This document shows, piece after piece, positions 1 to 10,633 of a stretch of 58,045 nt of DNA (the first letter of the stretch is position 1; every line of letters starts with the position of its first letter). Under the pieces are notes generated by a model, which saw only the letters and a list, made by a program, of their open reading frames with translations, was not told the DNA's origin and made no database searches. The position numbers and the translations under genes are program-made. This DNA is from Parvibaculum indicum (GTDB lineage: Bacteria > Pseudomonadota > Alphaproteobacteria > Parvibaculales > Parvibaculaceae), in the NCBI RefSeq assembly GCF_011762095.1, contig NZ_JAASQO010000020.1, forward strand, positions 1-58,045. Reading direction: 5' to 3'.

Positions 1-111
1 CATATCTGCCTCCCGATCTGCCTCGGGATACAGAATCATGTGTCGTCCCCCGTGGGAATCCCCTGACGATTCCTTTTATGATGAAACCGCTCTAGGGTCG
101 GAGAACGGGAT

Positions 112-1056
112 ATGTCCGCGATGAAAAGCCCCATGACCCCTCACGACCTGCTTTGGCGCCGCCTGGACTGGAACCTGATGCGGCTCTTTCACGAAATCGT
201 CCAGCATGGCGGGGTCACCGCCGCCGCCCGCGCACTGGGCCGCCAGCAGCCCGCCACCAGCCAGGCGCTGTCCCGCCTCGAAGAGCAGCTCGGCGTCCAG
301 CTCTGCGAGCGGGGCCCCGGCGGCTTCTCGCTGACGCCGGAAGGCCGGATCGTTTTCGACATCGCCTCTGAGATGGTGGAACTGATGCGTCAGGCGCCCG
401 ACCTGCTGACACAGGCCGCAGGCAGCGTGCGAGGGGCGTTGCGCATCGCCATCATGTCGAGCATCCGCGACCGCGAGTTCGACCAGATCCTCGCCGCCAT
501 GGCGCGCCGCCATCCGCTGCTCGAAGTCTCGATCGACCTCGCGCCCTGGCAGAGCATCCTGGACGCGGTCCGCACGGGCGAGGCGGATGCCGGGCTCGGC
601 TATGTGCAGATCCTCGATTCCGTGCTCGCCTATGAGCCCATGTTCAGCGAAACGCAGCAGCTTTACTGCAGCGCGAACCATGCGCTTTTCGGCCAGAGCT
701 TCGACAATCCACGTGCGCTGGCGGACGAACATTTCTTCCTGACGGGCCGCGACGAGCCGGTGGAGCTGATGAATTTCCGCCGCCAGTTCGGCCTCGGCAA
801 ATATGTGCGCGGCGGCTCGGAAGATCTGGGCGAGTTGAAACGCCTCATCCTCACCGGCGCCGCCATCGGCTTCCTGCCCACCTGCATCGTGGAGGATGAG
901 GTCAGACGCCGCGAGCTATGGCCGCTGCTCTCCTGGCGCCCCCTGCCGGGCTACCCCGTCTACCTCGTCACAAGACCCGCCAAGACACGCCCCCTCCCCG
1001 CCCAGCTATTGCTCGACGAGGCGCGACGCCGCGCAGGCGCGAAGAAGGGGGAGTAG
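112..1056 (+). CDS. LysR-family transcriptional regulator
   Basis: A 314-residue DNA-binding regulator of normal LysR length. An N-terminal winged helix-turn-helix spans about residues 18-78 (stretches GGVTAAARALGRQQPATSQ and LSRLEEQLG are typical). A periplasmic-binding-like effector domain follows from about residue 100. The ATG at 112 is preceded by a purine-rich GGAGAACGGG; ATGs at codons 4 and 8 are possible alternatives. It stands alone: the genes downstream are remnants on the other strand, so its target cannot be read from context. LysR proteins usually autoregulate and control a divergent neighbour, but that neighbour would lie outside the window. Confidence 0.9.
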   Translation: MSAMKSPMTPHDLLWRRLDWNLMRLFHEIVQHGGVTAAARALGRQQPATSQALSRLEEQLGVQLCERGPGGFSLTPEGRIVFDIASEMVELMRQAPDLLTQAAGSVRGALRIAIMSSIRDREFDQILAAMARRHPLLEVSIDLAPWQSILDAVRTGEADAGLGYVQILDSVLAYEPMFSETQQLYCSANHALFGQSFDNPRALADEHFFLTGRDEPVELMNFRRQFGLGKYVRGGSEDLGELKRLILTGAAIGFLPTCIVEDEVRRRELWPLLSWRPLPGYPVYLVTRPAKTRPLPAQLLLDEARRRAGAKKGE

Positions 1057-1062
1057 GGCGGA

Positions 1063-1389
1063 TCATTCCTCTCTCCTCTTTGCTTTTTCCTTTGAGACGG
1101 ATCGCAACATTTTGTCGAACGCGCGGTCGCGCGCCCACCTCTCCGAAAGCGTTTCGGTGTTGTAGCTTCTTCTGCTGCGAGTTTCCGCCTGCGGTTTAAA
1201 GCGCGCGACCTCAAGCGTTCCCGCATCGAGAGCGGCTTGCACGACACAACCCGGCTCGGCGTCATGCGCGCAATCGGAAAAGCGGCACTGCCACGACAGC
1301 GCAAGGATGCCTTCGAAGACCTCTTCGACCCCCGCAGCGGCCTCGGTCAGTTGCAGTTCGCGCATGCCGGGCGTGTCGAGCAGCCATCC
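1063..1389 (-). pseudogene. rsgA: rsgA C-terminal remnant (ribosome small subunit-dependent GTPase A)
   Basis: The minus strand encodes about 108 residues matching the end of RsgA, a GTPase that helps mature the 30S subunit. Visible are the G3 motif region LLDTPGMREL and the C-terminal zinc-binding part QCRFSDCAHDAEPGC with its Cys/His ligands. The full protein is about 350 residues; the OB fold and the G1 part of the GTPase domain are missing. Upstream the frame runs into sequence related to an IS30-type transposase start, so the gene was cut by an insertion or deletion. The remnant cannot make a working GTPase; an intact copy may exist elsewhere. Confidence 0.75.
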
Positions 1390-1449
1390 GCACCTTCCGC
1401 ATGATACGGCGCGCTTTATGAGCATCCTCGGCGACGATTACATTGAGGT

Positions 1450-1570
1450 GTTTGCGCCCCGCGCCACGTAGGCGGGCAATCTCGCACCGGTCTTCCAGTG
1501 TGAACTGATTGTATATCTGCCCCATCGCAACACCTTAAGCTGGTGTTGCACTTCGTTTGTGAACTCAGGC
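1450..1570 (-). mobile_element. IS30-type transposase 5' remnant
   Basis: Starting at 1525 on the minus strand, the first 24 residues (MGQIYNQFTLEDRCEIARLR plus GAGR) look like the N-terminal helix-turn-helix start of IS30-family transposases. The likeness stops near 1453, and the frame then continues into unrelated sequence and the rsgA remnant. Sequence just upstream (GGTGTTGCACTTCG near 1542-1555) may be the end of the element. Only a scrap survives, so it is not mobile. The assignment rests on remembered family likeness, not on a search. Confidence 0.5.
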
Positions 1571-1634
1571 CTCGACTTGGGGCGGCCTTTCTATTCCAGG
1601 TGTGCAGATGTGATTGATGTGCTAACCTCAAGCC

Positions 1635-2381
1635 ATGAAAGACACCATACAGCAGATTCAACAGTTGCTCCGAAACCTTGAGACAGCCGCCGAACAAGCC
1701 GAAAGCGCAAGCGAGTTCCGGGCCTTTTCAGGCTTGGAGTTGCCCGACATCATGTGTGATGTTGTTGATCTGTTAATGCCAGAATTGAAGCCATACGAGG
1801 CGGCGTTCTACCTTCACTTTCTACGTCACTCGCTGATCGAGCATGGAACGCCCTACGTGAGAGTGAGCCGTCGCGGCCTGAAATCAGGAGTAGTTAAATC
1901 AGCCTACTCAGATCGCGCTGACCGTCCTGACACTTCGCGAGACGGGACTGCCAACACGGCAATGAGCTATGCCAGTGCAAAACAGACACTCGACGGCTTG
2001 GAAGCCATTGGCGCAATCCGACAGGAGGGCGAACCCAACCGGGAAGGTACCCTCTTTCGTCTCTTGCTGCCGGAGGAGATTGAGGTCTGCCAGCGCCGCC
2101 GCGCCGCCCAGCAAGAGACGCGCCCAATCACCGCCGACGCGCTAGAGGCTGATTTCTACAATGTGCGAGAAAACCGCATCAAAATATGGGAGCGCGACGA
2201 CTACCACTGCACCTACTGCAGCAAGCAATTGACGCGCTTCACCGCGACACTCGATCACGTCACCCCTGTAGCCAAGGGTGGCGATAACAGCGCAGACAAC
2301 CTGGTGACGGCGTGCTTGCAGTGCAATTCTCGCAAAACGGCCCGCCCTTTGGGCGACTTTCTGGCCGAGGAAAAGCAATAA
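1635..2381 (+). CDS. HNH endonuclease with N-terminal helical/winged-helix-like region
   Basis: A 248-residue protein. The C-terminal part (about 185-235) is an HNH nuclease module: zinc-ligand pairs C192/C195 and C227/C230, the D207-H208 active-site pair, and N222 in GGDNSADNL. The first 150 residues resemble a winged-helix region of the replication-initiator or phage regulator type (stretch SYASAKQTLDGLEAIGAIRQ), which is my inference. Base composition is clearly less GC-rich than the surrounding genes. It sits between an IS remnant and tRNA-Gly, a usual place for acquired genes. It could be a defence, phage-derived or homing-type nuclease; no partner gene is present to decide. Confidence 0.8.
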   Translation: MKDTIQQIQQLLRNLETAAEQAESASEFRAFSGLELPDIMCDVVDLLMPELKPYEAAFYLHFLRHSLIEHGTPYVRVSRRGLKSGVVKSAYSDRADRPDTSRDGTANTAMSYASAKQTLDGLEAIGAIRQEGEPNREGTLFRLLLPEEIEVCQRRRAAQQETRPITADALEADFYNVRENRIKIWERDDYHCTYCSKQLTRFTATLDHVTPVAKGGDNSADNLVTACLQCNSRKTARPLGDFLAEEKQ

Positions 2382-2447
2382 TCTGCTCCCCGTTGCTCCC
2401 CCGAAGGGAACTGGAAGGCCCAAATCGCTGCTAAGTCGTTGAAAGTC

Positions 2448-2522
2448 TGGAGCGGGCGATGAGATTCGAACTCACGACCCCAACCTTGGCAAGGTTGTGC
2501 TCTACCCCTGAGCTACGCCCGC
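2448..2522 (-). tRNA. tRNA-Gly(GCC)
   Basis: On the minus strand a full cloverleaf can be drawn: the acceptor GCGGGCG pairs with CGCCCGC, the D arm contains GCTCAGGGGTAGAGC, the anticodon stem-loop has CTTGCCAAG giving anticodon GCC, and the T arm contains GTTCGAATC. The discriminator base is T and CCA is encoded (TGG on the plus strand at 2448-2450). The lengths of all stems are normal. It lies 66 bp beyond the HNH gene and could be the integration target for that segment. Confidence 0.95.
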
Positions 2523-2570
2523 ATCCGGGTCAGGCGAAATCCGGCGGAACCGGCTGCCTGTGAGGGCGGT

Positions 2571-2599
2571 TTTATGACCTATCGCTTGACCCAATGCAA
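2571..2599 (-). promoter_or_regulatory. possible sigma70 promoter of tRNA-Gly
   Basis: Reading the minus strand, TTGCAT (plus 2594-2599) and CATAAA (plus 2571-2576) are separated by exactly 17 bp, about 50 bp ahead of the tRNA 5' end. Each hexamer matches the consensus only in part. Confidence 0.3.
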
Positions 2600-2802
2600 G
2601 GGCCAAAAAGGGGCTTAACGACGATTTTGCGACCGAATCCGCCGCCTCGGGGCCCCCGACCGCCTTCCGGGACCGCCTGTTGCGCCCGCTGCCCCTTTCG
2701 CTCGCCCGCGCTTCTCGCTAAACCATGAGCTAAATCATTGTTTTCGCATGGCCTCGCCCCATCTTTTGGGGAGCAAGGTCAGGATGGAAAGGCCGGAGAA
2801 AC

Positions 2803-3747
2803 ATGGATCCCATTATCGGCAACGGAAACGCGGGCGCGTCCCCCATGGGCAGCGCGGGCGCAGGCGGCGCGGATGGCGACCTCATCAAGGAAACCACCAC
2901 GCAGAACTTCATGGCCGATGTCGTCGAGGCCTCCAAACAGGTGCCCGTGCTGGTGGATTTCTGGGCACCCTGGTGCGGCCCCTGCAAGCAGCTCACGCCC
3001 ATCCTCGAAAAGGTGGTGCGCGAGGCGCGCGGCGCGGTGAAGCTCGTGAAGATGAATATCGACGACCATCCCGAAGTCGCCCAGCAGCTTCGCGTGCAGT
3101 CGATCCCCGCCGTCTATGCCTTCCGCGACGGCCAGCCCGTGGACGGCTTCATGGGCGCGATCCCGGAAAGCCAGCTCAAGGAATTCATCAAGGGCCTCGG
3201 CGCACCCGAGCCCGGCCCCACCCAGACCGACCAGCTCGTCACGCTCGGCAAGGCCGCCTTCGAAGGCGGCGATCTGAACCGCGCCGCCCAGGCCTTCGCC
3301 GAAGTGATCCAGCAGGAGCCGGGCCACCCGGCGGCCGTCTCCGGCCTTGCGCAATGCTATATCGCCAATGGCGATCTGGAGCGCGCGCGCCAGACGCTGG
3401 CGCTCATCCGGCCCGACGGCACCAACGATCCCGACTACAAATCGGCGCAGGCCGCCCTCTCCCTGGCCCAGAAGGCCGATGAGGCCGGCGACACGGCCGA
3501 GCTGGAGGCAAAGCTCGCCGAAAACCCGAAAGACCATCAGGCCCGCTTCGACCTCGCTCTCGCGCTCAACGGGCGCGGCGACCGGGAAGGCGCGGTGGAA
3601 CAGCTTCTCAACATCATCGAGGTGGAGAGGGGCTGGAACGACGAGGCCGCCCGCAAGCAGCTTCTGGAATTCTTCGACGCCTATGGCCCGACCGACGAGG
3701 CGACCCTTGCCGGCCGCCGCCGCCTGTCGTCCATCCTGTTCAGCTAA
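2803..3747 (+). CDS. cnoX: Thioredoxin-TPR co-chaperone (CnoX/YbbN type)
   Basis: A 314-residue cytoplasmic protein. A thioredoxin domain covers about residues 25-135 with the active-site motif WCGPC (C58, C61). A C-terminal half of TPR-like helical repeats (about 145-310) follows. This is the architecture of YbbN/CnoX, which protects client proteins from oxidation and passes them to chaperones. The first 25 residues are Gly/Ala-rich and probably disordered. The ATG at 2803 is preceded by GGAGAAAC. It is followed at 30 bp by a Lon-N domain gene, a pairing often seen in alphaproteobacteria, which suggests a small protein-quality operon. Confidence 0.9.
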   Translation: MDPIIGNGNAGASPMGSAGAGGADGDLIKETTTQNFMADVVEASKQVPVLVDFWAPWCGPCKQLTPILEKVVREARGAVKLVKMNIDDHPEVAQQLRVQSIPAVYAFRDGQPVDGFMGAIPESQLKEFIKGLGAPEPGPTQTDQLVTLGKAAFEGGDLNRAAQAFAEVIQQEPGHPAAVSGLAQCYIANGDLERARQTLALIRPDGTNDPDYKSAQAALSLAQKADEAGDTAELEAKLAENPKDHQARFDLALALNGRGDREGAVEQLLNIIEVERGWNDEAARKQLLEFFDAYGPTDEATLAGRRRLSSILFS

Positions 3748-3777
3748 GCCCGCTCCAGACCGGACAAAGGACGTATT

Positions 3778-4452
3778 TTGGGACTCACCGACCGATACCG
3801 ATCCCTGGAGGACCTGCCCTCGGTGATCCCCGTCTTTCCGCTCGCCGGTGCGCTGCTGCTGCCGCGCGGGCAATTGCCGCTCAATATTTTCGAGCCGCGC
3901 TATCTGCAGATGGTGGACGACGCCATGCGCGGCGAGCGCATCGTCGGCATGGTCCAGCCCGAACCGGAATCGGAAGACGTGATCCGCCCCTCCGACAACC
4001 CGCCGCTGCTGAAAGTGGGCTGCGCGGGCCGCGTGACCTCCTATGCCGAAACGCCGGACGGGCGCCTGGTCATCACGCTGACGGGCGTCTCCCGTTTCCG
4101 CATCGTCAGGGAACTCGACGCCATGACGCCCTACCGGCAATGCGAGGTGGCGTGGGACGATTATCGCGACGATCTCACCCCCGGCGAGGGCGAGGAAGCC
4201 GTCAGCCGCGAGCGCCTCATTGAGGTCTTGCAGCAATATCTGGAAGCCTACGAGCTGCAGGCGGACTGGCGCGCGATCAAGGCCTCCTCCAATGAGAACC
4301 TCGTGAATTCGCTCTGCACCATCAGCCCTTACGGGCCGAAGGAAAAGCAGGCGCTTCTGGAAGCCAAAACGCTGGAAGACCGCAACCAGATGCTGATCGC
4401 GCTCACCGAGGTCGCGCTTCAGGACACGGAAAGCGGCAATACCGTTCAGTAG
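3778..4452 (+). CDS. LON substrate-binding domain protein
   Basis: 224 residues matching the N-terminal domain of Lon protease only (motifs [20 protein letters not shown] and IFEPRY near the start). There is no AAA+ or protease part, so it is a free-standing Lon-N protein and presumably binds substrates or interacts with proteases; its exact role is not known to me. The TTG at 3778 is chosen because homology begins almost at once. It lies 30 bp after the co-chaperone gene and upstream of the Trm112 gene, in one transcription direction. Confidence 0.85.
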   Translation: MGLTDRYRSLEDLPSVIPVFPLAGALLLPRGQLPLNIFEPRYLQMVDDAMRGERIVGMVQPEPESEDVIRPSDNPPLLKVGCAGRVTSYAETPDGRLVITLTGVSRFRIVRELDAMTPYRQCEVAWDDYRDDLTPGEGEEAVSRERLIEVLQQYLEAYELQADWRAIKASSNENLVNSLCTISPYGPKEKQALLEAKTLEDRNQMLIALTEVALQDTESGNTVQ

Positions 4453-4519
4453 TTTCGGCCCGGCGCGGTTTCATGGCATAAGGGCGCGCGAAAGACCGCC
4501 TGCCAAAAAGGAAAACAGG

Positions 4520-4732
4520 ATGAGCGAGAACACAGAAACAGCCCCGCGCGGCGCCCGGCCCGAAGTGGACCCGAAGCTTCTGGAAATTCTGGTCTGCCCG
4601 CTGACCAAATCGACGCTCACCTATGACCGCGAGAAGCAGGAGCTGATCTCGGAAAAGGCGAAACTCGCCTTCCCCATCCGCGACGGCATCCCGATCATGC
4701 TGGTGGACGAAGCCCGCGCGCTGGACGACTGA
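4520..4732 (+). CDS. Trm112-family small zinc-binding-like protein (YcaR type)
   Basis: A 70-residue protein. The core [16 protein letters not shown] and the C-terminal [16 protein letters not shown] identify the Trm112/YcaR (UPF0434) family. Eukaryotic and some bacterial members act as partners that activate methyltransferases; the bacterial role is less clear. Only one Cys of the usual metal-binding set is seen, so metal binding is doubtful. The start has AAAACAGG ahead of the ATG. It is followed 8 bp later by the DUF971 gene, so the two are likely co-translated. Confidence 0.85.
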   Translation: MSENTETAPRGARPEVDPKLLEILVCPLTKSTLTYDREKQELISEKAKLAFPIRDGIPIMLVDEARALDD

Positions 4733-4740
4733 GGCCCGAC

Positions 4741-5097
4741 ATGGCCTCTCCCTGGCCGACCGACATCAAGCTCAGGAAATCCGAACGCGCCCTCGAAGTC
4801 GTCTTCGACGACGGCGCGACATTCCATCTGCCTGCGGAATATCTGCGCGTCGAAAGCCCGTCGGCCGAAGTGCAGGGCCATGGCGCGAGCCGGAAGGTGA
4901 CGCTGGGCGGCAAGCGCAATGTCGCCATCGACGCGGTGGAACCCGTCGGCAATTACGCCGTCCGCCTCATCTTCTCCGACGGCCACGACACCGGCCTCTA
5001 CACCTGGGAAACGCTCTACCGGCTCGGGAAGGATCGGGAAAAGATCTGGACCGACTATCTCTACGCGCTGGAGCAAAAAGGCCTCAACCGGGACTGA
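4741..5097 (+). CDS. DUF971 family protein
   Basis: 118 residues matching DUF971, the small domain also found at the N-terminus of gamma-butyrobetaine hydroxylases and near Mrp/ApbC-type Fe-S factors. The pattern is a beta-rich core with DDGATFHLPAEYLRVESPSAE and a C-terminal WETLYRLG. The function is unknown; roles in Fe-S protein assembly have been suggested for the family. It lies 8 bp downstream of the Trm112 gene and closes this operon, followed directly by a palindromic repeat element. Confidence 0.85.
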   Translation: MASPWPTDIKLRKSERALEVVFDDGATFHLPAEYLRVESPSAEVQGHGASRKVTLGGKRNVAIDAVEPVGNYAVRLIFSDGHDTGLYTWETLYRLGKDREKIWTDYLYALEQKGLNRD

Positions 5098-5105
5098 GCG
5101 CGACC

Positions 5106-5187
5106 GTCATTGCGAGGAGCGCAGCGACGAAGCAATCCAGTCCGGAGGCTGTGGCCTCTGGATTGCTTCGTTCACGCTCGCAATGAC
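5106..5187. repeat. REP-like palindromic repeat element
   Basis: The left arm 5106-5140 (begins GTCATTGCGAGGAGCGCAGC) is an inverted copy of the right arm 5158-5187 (begins CTGGATTGCTTCGTTC). The right arm is 5 bases shorter near its middle. Elements of this type are scattered between genes in many alphaproteobacteria. This one sits between convergent genes and may form a long hairpin in RNA. Confidence 0.8.
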
Positions 5188-5228
5188 ATTTCTCTCCACC
5201 GGCCGCCTCAGGATGAGGACAATTGGCC

Positions 5229-6464
5229 CTAAACCGCCTCGCCCCGGAGAAGCCTCGGCAGGTCGCCCACCGCGCCGCCGGCATGGCGTATGAAGAGGCG
5301 ACGGAGCGGGCCGATCTGGTTGACGACGCCAAGCCCCAGATCGCGCGCAAGGCGCACGGGCGTAATGTCGTTCGAGAACAGCCGATTGAGCCCGTCCATC
5401 ATGAAGGAGAGCGCCGTGTTGTCGAAGCGGCGCCACTGCTCGTAACGCTTCAACACGTCGATCTGCCCGATATCGAGGCCGAGCCGCGCCGCGTCCACCA
5501 GCACTTCCGCGAGCGCCGCCACGTCGCGCAGACCCAGATTGAGCCCCTGCCCCGCGATCGGATGCACGCCATGCGCGGCATCGGCAACGAGCGCCAGACG
5601 CGGCCGCACATAGTCGCGGGCAAGCTGCAGCGTCAGCGGATAGGACCAGCGCGGGCCGACCGGCGCGCAATCGCCCAGATAATCGCCGAAGCGCTCGCGC
5701 ATCTCATCGGCGAATTCCTCGTCATCGAGCGACAGGATCGCCTTCGCATCCGCCGTCTTTTCCGTCCAGACGAGCGAGGACCGGTTCCCCACCATGGGCA
5801 GGATGGCGAACGGTCCGCCGGGGAGGAAATATTCCTGCGCCACGCCCTCATGCGGCAGCTCATGCGCCACCGTGCAGACGATGCCGGTCTGGTTGTAGGA
5901 CCAGCCGACGGTCTTGATCCCCGCCGCATTGCGCGTGGGCGACCCGCGCCCGTCGCAGGCAAGGCACACCTTGGCCTTCACCGCCGTGCCGTCGGCCAGA
6001 TGCCCCGTCACATGCGACGCGCCATATTCCACGCTCTTCACCGCATTGGGCGCGACGACACGGATACCGGACGCCGCCACCACGGCCTTTTGCAGCGCGA
6101 TGCGGATATGCCGGTTCTCGATCAGATTGCCGAGCGGCTCGTCGCCGATTTCCGTGTGATCGAAATGCAGGAAGAAGGGCGAAGCCCCTTCCGAGAGCCG
6201 CCCGTCCGACACCACGATGTCGTTGATGGGCTGCATCTGCCCCTTCAGATGCGGCGTCACGCCCAGCTGGTCGAACATGCGGCAGGAAGCAAAGGCGATG
6301 GCGGAAACCCGCCCGTCGAATGCCGCATCCGTCGCCGTCGCGGGGTCCAGCGCATCCACGACGGTCACGCTCAGCCCGCCCTGCGCCAGCGCCAGCGCCA
6401 GCGGAAGGCCGGAAAGGCCGCCGCCGACAATCAGCACATCGCTGTCGATCATTTTCTCGCTCAT
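5229..6464 (-). CDS. UbiH/UbiF/VisC-family FAD monooxygenase
   Basis: A 411-residue flavoprotein hydroxylase. The N-terminal dinucleotide fold has VLIVGGGLSGLPLALALAQG. The DG motif is CDGRGSPTRNAAG and the GD motif is LVADAAHGVHPIAGQG, all in the right order. The family hydroxylates the aromatic ring during ubiquinone synthesis, using NAD(P)H and O2 at the membrane. Which ring position cannot be told from sequence, so no symbol is given. The start at 6464 (MSEKMIDSD) is preferred over the upstream ATG at 6509; an ATG at 6452 is also possible. It is divergent from the amidase gene. Confidence 0.9.
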   Translation of the reverse strand: MSEKMIDSDVLIVGGGLSGLPLALALAQGGLSVTVVDALDPATATDAAFDGRVSAIAFASCRMFDQLGVTPHLKGQMQPINDIVVSDGRLSEGASPFFLHFDHTEIGDEPLGNLIENRHIRIALQKAVVAASGIRVVAPNAVKSVEYGASHVTGHLADGTAVKAKVCLACDGRGSPTRNAAGIKTVGWSYNQTGIVCTVAHELPHEGVAQEYFLPGGPFAILPMVGNRSSLVWTEKTADAKAILSLDDEEFADEMRERFGDYLGDCAPVGPRWSYPLTLQLARDYVRPRLALVADAAHGVHPIAGQGLNLGLRDVAALAEVLVDAARLGLDIGQIDVLKRYEQWRRFDNTALSFMMDGLNRLFSNDITPVRLARDLGLGVVNQIGPLRRLFIRHAGGAVGDLPRLLRGEAV

Positions 6465-6607
6465 GACGCACAGAATTGGCCGGAAGCCGCCATATGTCCA
6501 GAGGCACATGGCGGCCTTCTCGTCGCAGGGGCGGCCCCGATGGACGGACGCCCTTCCCGGGCGCTACTCTTTTCCTCAACGAACAAGAAGAACGGGAGGA
6601 AACGGCC

Positions 6608-8047
6608 ATGGGAAAGACCCGAGACGACCTTGAAACGCCCCGCAAGACCCCCCGCAAACAGCCCGTCGCCGCCGTCACCCATGACTGGAGCCATATGAGC
6701 GCGCTGGAACTGGGCGCCCTCTTCGAGGACCGCGTTGCCGACCCGCGCGACGTGACGGAAGTTTTCCTCGCCCATGCGGAGGAAAACGATCCGCACCGCC
6801 GCATCTATGTCCGCCTGACGAAGGAGCGCGCCCGCGCGGAAGCCGCCGCCGCCGCCGACCGCGCGAAGCGGGGGCTCCGGCGCGGCCTGCTGGACGGCGT
6901 GCCGCTCTCCTGGAAAGACCTGTTCGACATGGCCGGAGAGCCGACCGCCGCCGGATCGCTGCCCCTGAAGGACAGAACCCCGGCGCGCGACGCGGCGGTG
7001 CTTTCGCGCCTCACCCGGGCGGGCCTCGTCGCGCTCGGCAAGACGACGATGACGGAGCTGGCCTTTTCCGGCCTCGGCGTGAACCCGAATTTCGGCACCC
7101 CCGCCAATCCGTGGGACGACAGGGTGGAGCGCGCGCCGGGCGGCTCCTCGGCGGGCGCCGGCGTATCGGTTGCGTCCGGTCTCGCCGCCGCCGCCATCGG
7201 CACGGATACGGGGGGCTCGGTGCGCATCCCCGCCGCCTGGAACGGGCTTGTCGGCCTCAAGACCACGCATGGCCGCGTATCCCTCGCCGGGACCGTCCCC
7301 CTGTCCCACACCTTCGACACGGTGGGACCGCTGACCCGCGATGTGGCCGACGCCGCCGCGCTCTTTGCCCTTCTCGCCGGCGTGAAGGCACCGGACATCG
7401 CGGGCGGCGCGCTCGACCGCGCCGTGCTCTGGCTCCCCAAAGGCGTTGCCGGCGATGTGGGCTGGCAGGATCTCGATGACGGCATCGCGGCGGCGGTCGA
7501 CGATGCGCTTCGGAAACTCGTGGCGAAAGGCGTGCGCATCGTCGAACGCGACCTGCCGGAACTCGACGAGATCAACGCGCTCGCCTGGTCGCCGACCGAG
7601 AGCCGCCTCGTGGCGGATGCCTATGCGCTGTGGGGCGAAATGCTGCGCGCCAATGAGGAGCGAATCTTCCGGCCGGTCTTCGAGCGTGTCACGGCGGGCG
7701 AAACGCTGAACCTCGCGGAGCTGATGCGCGCCGACGCCAGGCGCGAGGATATCCGCAATCTCTACCTTGCCCGCACGGCCAGCGTTGACGCGGTGGTGAT
7801 GCCGACCGTTGCCATCGCGCCGCCGCCCATCGCCGAGCTGGAGCCCGGCGGCGACGCCTATGGACAGGCAAACCGCATGGCGCTGCGCAACACCACCATC
7901 GGCAATCAGCTCGGTCTTTGCGCCGTCACCCTGCCCGTCGGGCATGACGCGAAAGGCATGCCCGTCGGCCTCATGCTGCAGGCGGCCCCGGGTCAGGATG
8001 AAAAGCTGTTGCGTCTGGCAAAGGCGGTGGAGGCGGCGCTGTGCTGA
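6608..8047 (+). CDS. Amidase (amidase-signature family)
   Basis: A 479-residue hydrolase of the amidase-signature family, related to GatA. The Ser-cisSer-Lys triad is visible: K103 in SWKDLF, S180 in GGSSAG and S204 in GTDTGGSVRIPA. Spacing between the serines is 24 residues, as in known members. The ATG at 6608 is chosen because it follows GGGAGGAAACGG; an upstream GTG or ATG extension shows no family likeness. GatB and GatC are absent from the area, so it is probably a stand-alone amide hydrolase rather than part of the tRNA amidotransferase. The substrate is unknown; ammonia release would fit the nitrogen genes nearby. Confidence 0.88.
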   Translation: MGKTRDDLETPRKTPRKQPVAAVTHDWSHMSALELGALFEDRVADPRDVTEVFLAHAEENDPHRRIYVRLTKERARAEAAAAADRAKRGLRRGLLDGVPLSWKDLFDMAGEPTAAGSLPLKDRTPARDAAVLSRLTRAGLVALGKTTMTELAFSGLGVNPNFGTPANPWDDRVERAPGGSSAGAGVSVASGLAAAAIGTDTGGSVRIPAAWNGLVGLKTTHGRVSLAGTVPLSHTFDTVGPLTRDVADAAALFALLAGVKAPDIAGGALDRAVLWLPKGVAGDVGWQDLDDGIAAAVDDALRKLVAKGVRIVERDLPELDEINALAWSPTESRLVADAYALWGEMLRANEERIFRPVFERVTAGETLNLAELMRADARREDIRNLYLARTASVDAVVMPTVAIAPPPIAELEPGGDAYGQANRMALRNTTIGNQLGLCAVTLPVGHDAKGMPVGLMLQAAPGQDEKLLRLAKAVEAALC

Positions 8048-8061
8048 CCCAACCCAGAATG

Positions 8062-8145
8062 GTCACCCCGGCTTTATGCCGGGGTCCAGGGGCCGCGGAC
8101 CTCGGCATATGACGCCCTGGATCCCGGGACAAGCCCGGGATGACA
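8062..8145. repeat. REP-like element with two GC-rich hairpins
   Basis: Two short hairpins, CCCCGG-N7-CCGGGG (8066-8084) and TCCCGGG-N5-CCCGGGA (8122-8140), lie inside outer inverted ends GTCA/TGAC. The outer parts share the CCAGGG/CCCTGG core. This is the common alphaproteobacterial type of intergenic palindrome. It lies between the convergent amidase and PQQ dehydrogenase genes. Confidence 0.75.
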
Positions 8146-8149
8146 GATA

Positions 8150-8190
8150 AGAAAAACGAAAAAACCCCGGAGATTGCTCTCCGGGGTTTC
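8150..8190 (-). terminator. Rho-independent terminator of the PQQ dehydrogenase gene
   Basis: An 11-bp perfect stem AAACCCCGGAG / CTCCGGGGTTT (8162-8172 and 8179-8189) has a 6-nt loop. On the minus strand it is followed by T-rich sequence (complement of GAAAAACGAAAAA), 21 bp after the stop codon at 8211. Confidence 0.85.
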
Positions 8191-8210
8191 CTTCGTGAAC
8201 GGATCGACCG

Positions 8211-10466
<2,256 letters not shown>

Positions 10467-10616
10467 AGTCTCCCCGTCCTGTTGTCCCTCGCCCGCTGCC
10501 AGGAAGGCGCGCAGGCCTTTCTTCTTATGCGGAGTTACACTCCGCCTTTTGTCCAGAGAGTAGCGCAACCGGGGGAAGGCGCAAATGGTTCGGCGGCGGA
10601 CTTTCGCGGCAATTTC

Positions 10617-10633
10617 AGCACATAATTTGTGCA
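10617..10633. promoter_or_regulatory. NtrC-like dyad site
   Basis: AGCACATAATTTGTGCA differs at one base from the full NtrC-type dyad TGCACN-N5-NGTGCA. It lies about 150 bp ahead of the PQQ dehydrogenase start and about 340 bp ahead of the sigma54-like promoter of amt, so it could serve either gene. Confidence 0.5.

Noticed and set aside
2779-4236. 485-codon minus-strand frame over the co-chaperone and Lon-N genes
   Set aside because: Covers two genes with clear domains on the plus strand and shows no family pattern.
6608-8047. GatA subunit of the tRNA amidotransferase
   Set aside because: No gatB or gatC nearby and the N-terminal 30 residues do not follow GatA; a free amidase fits better.
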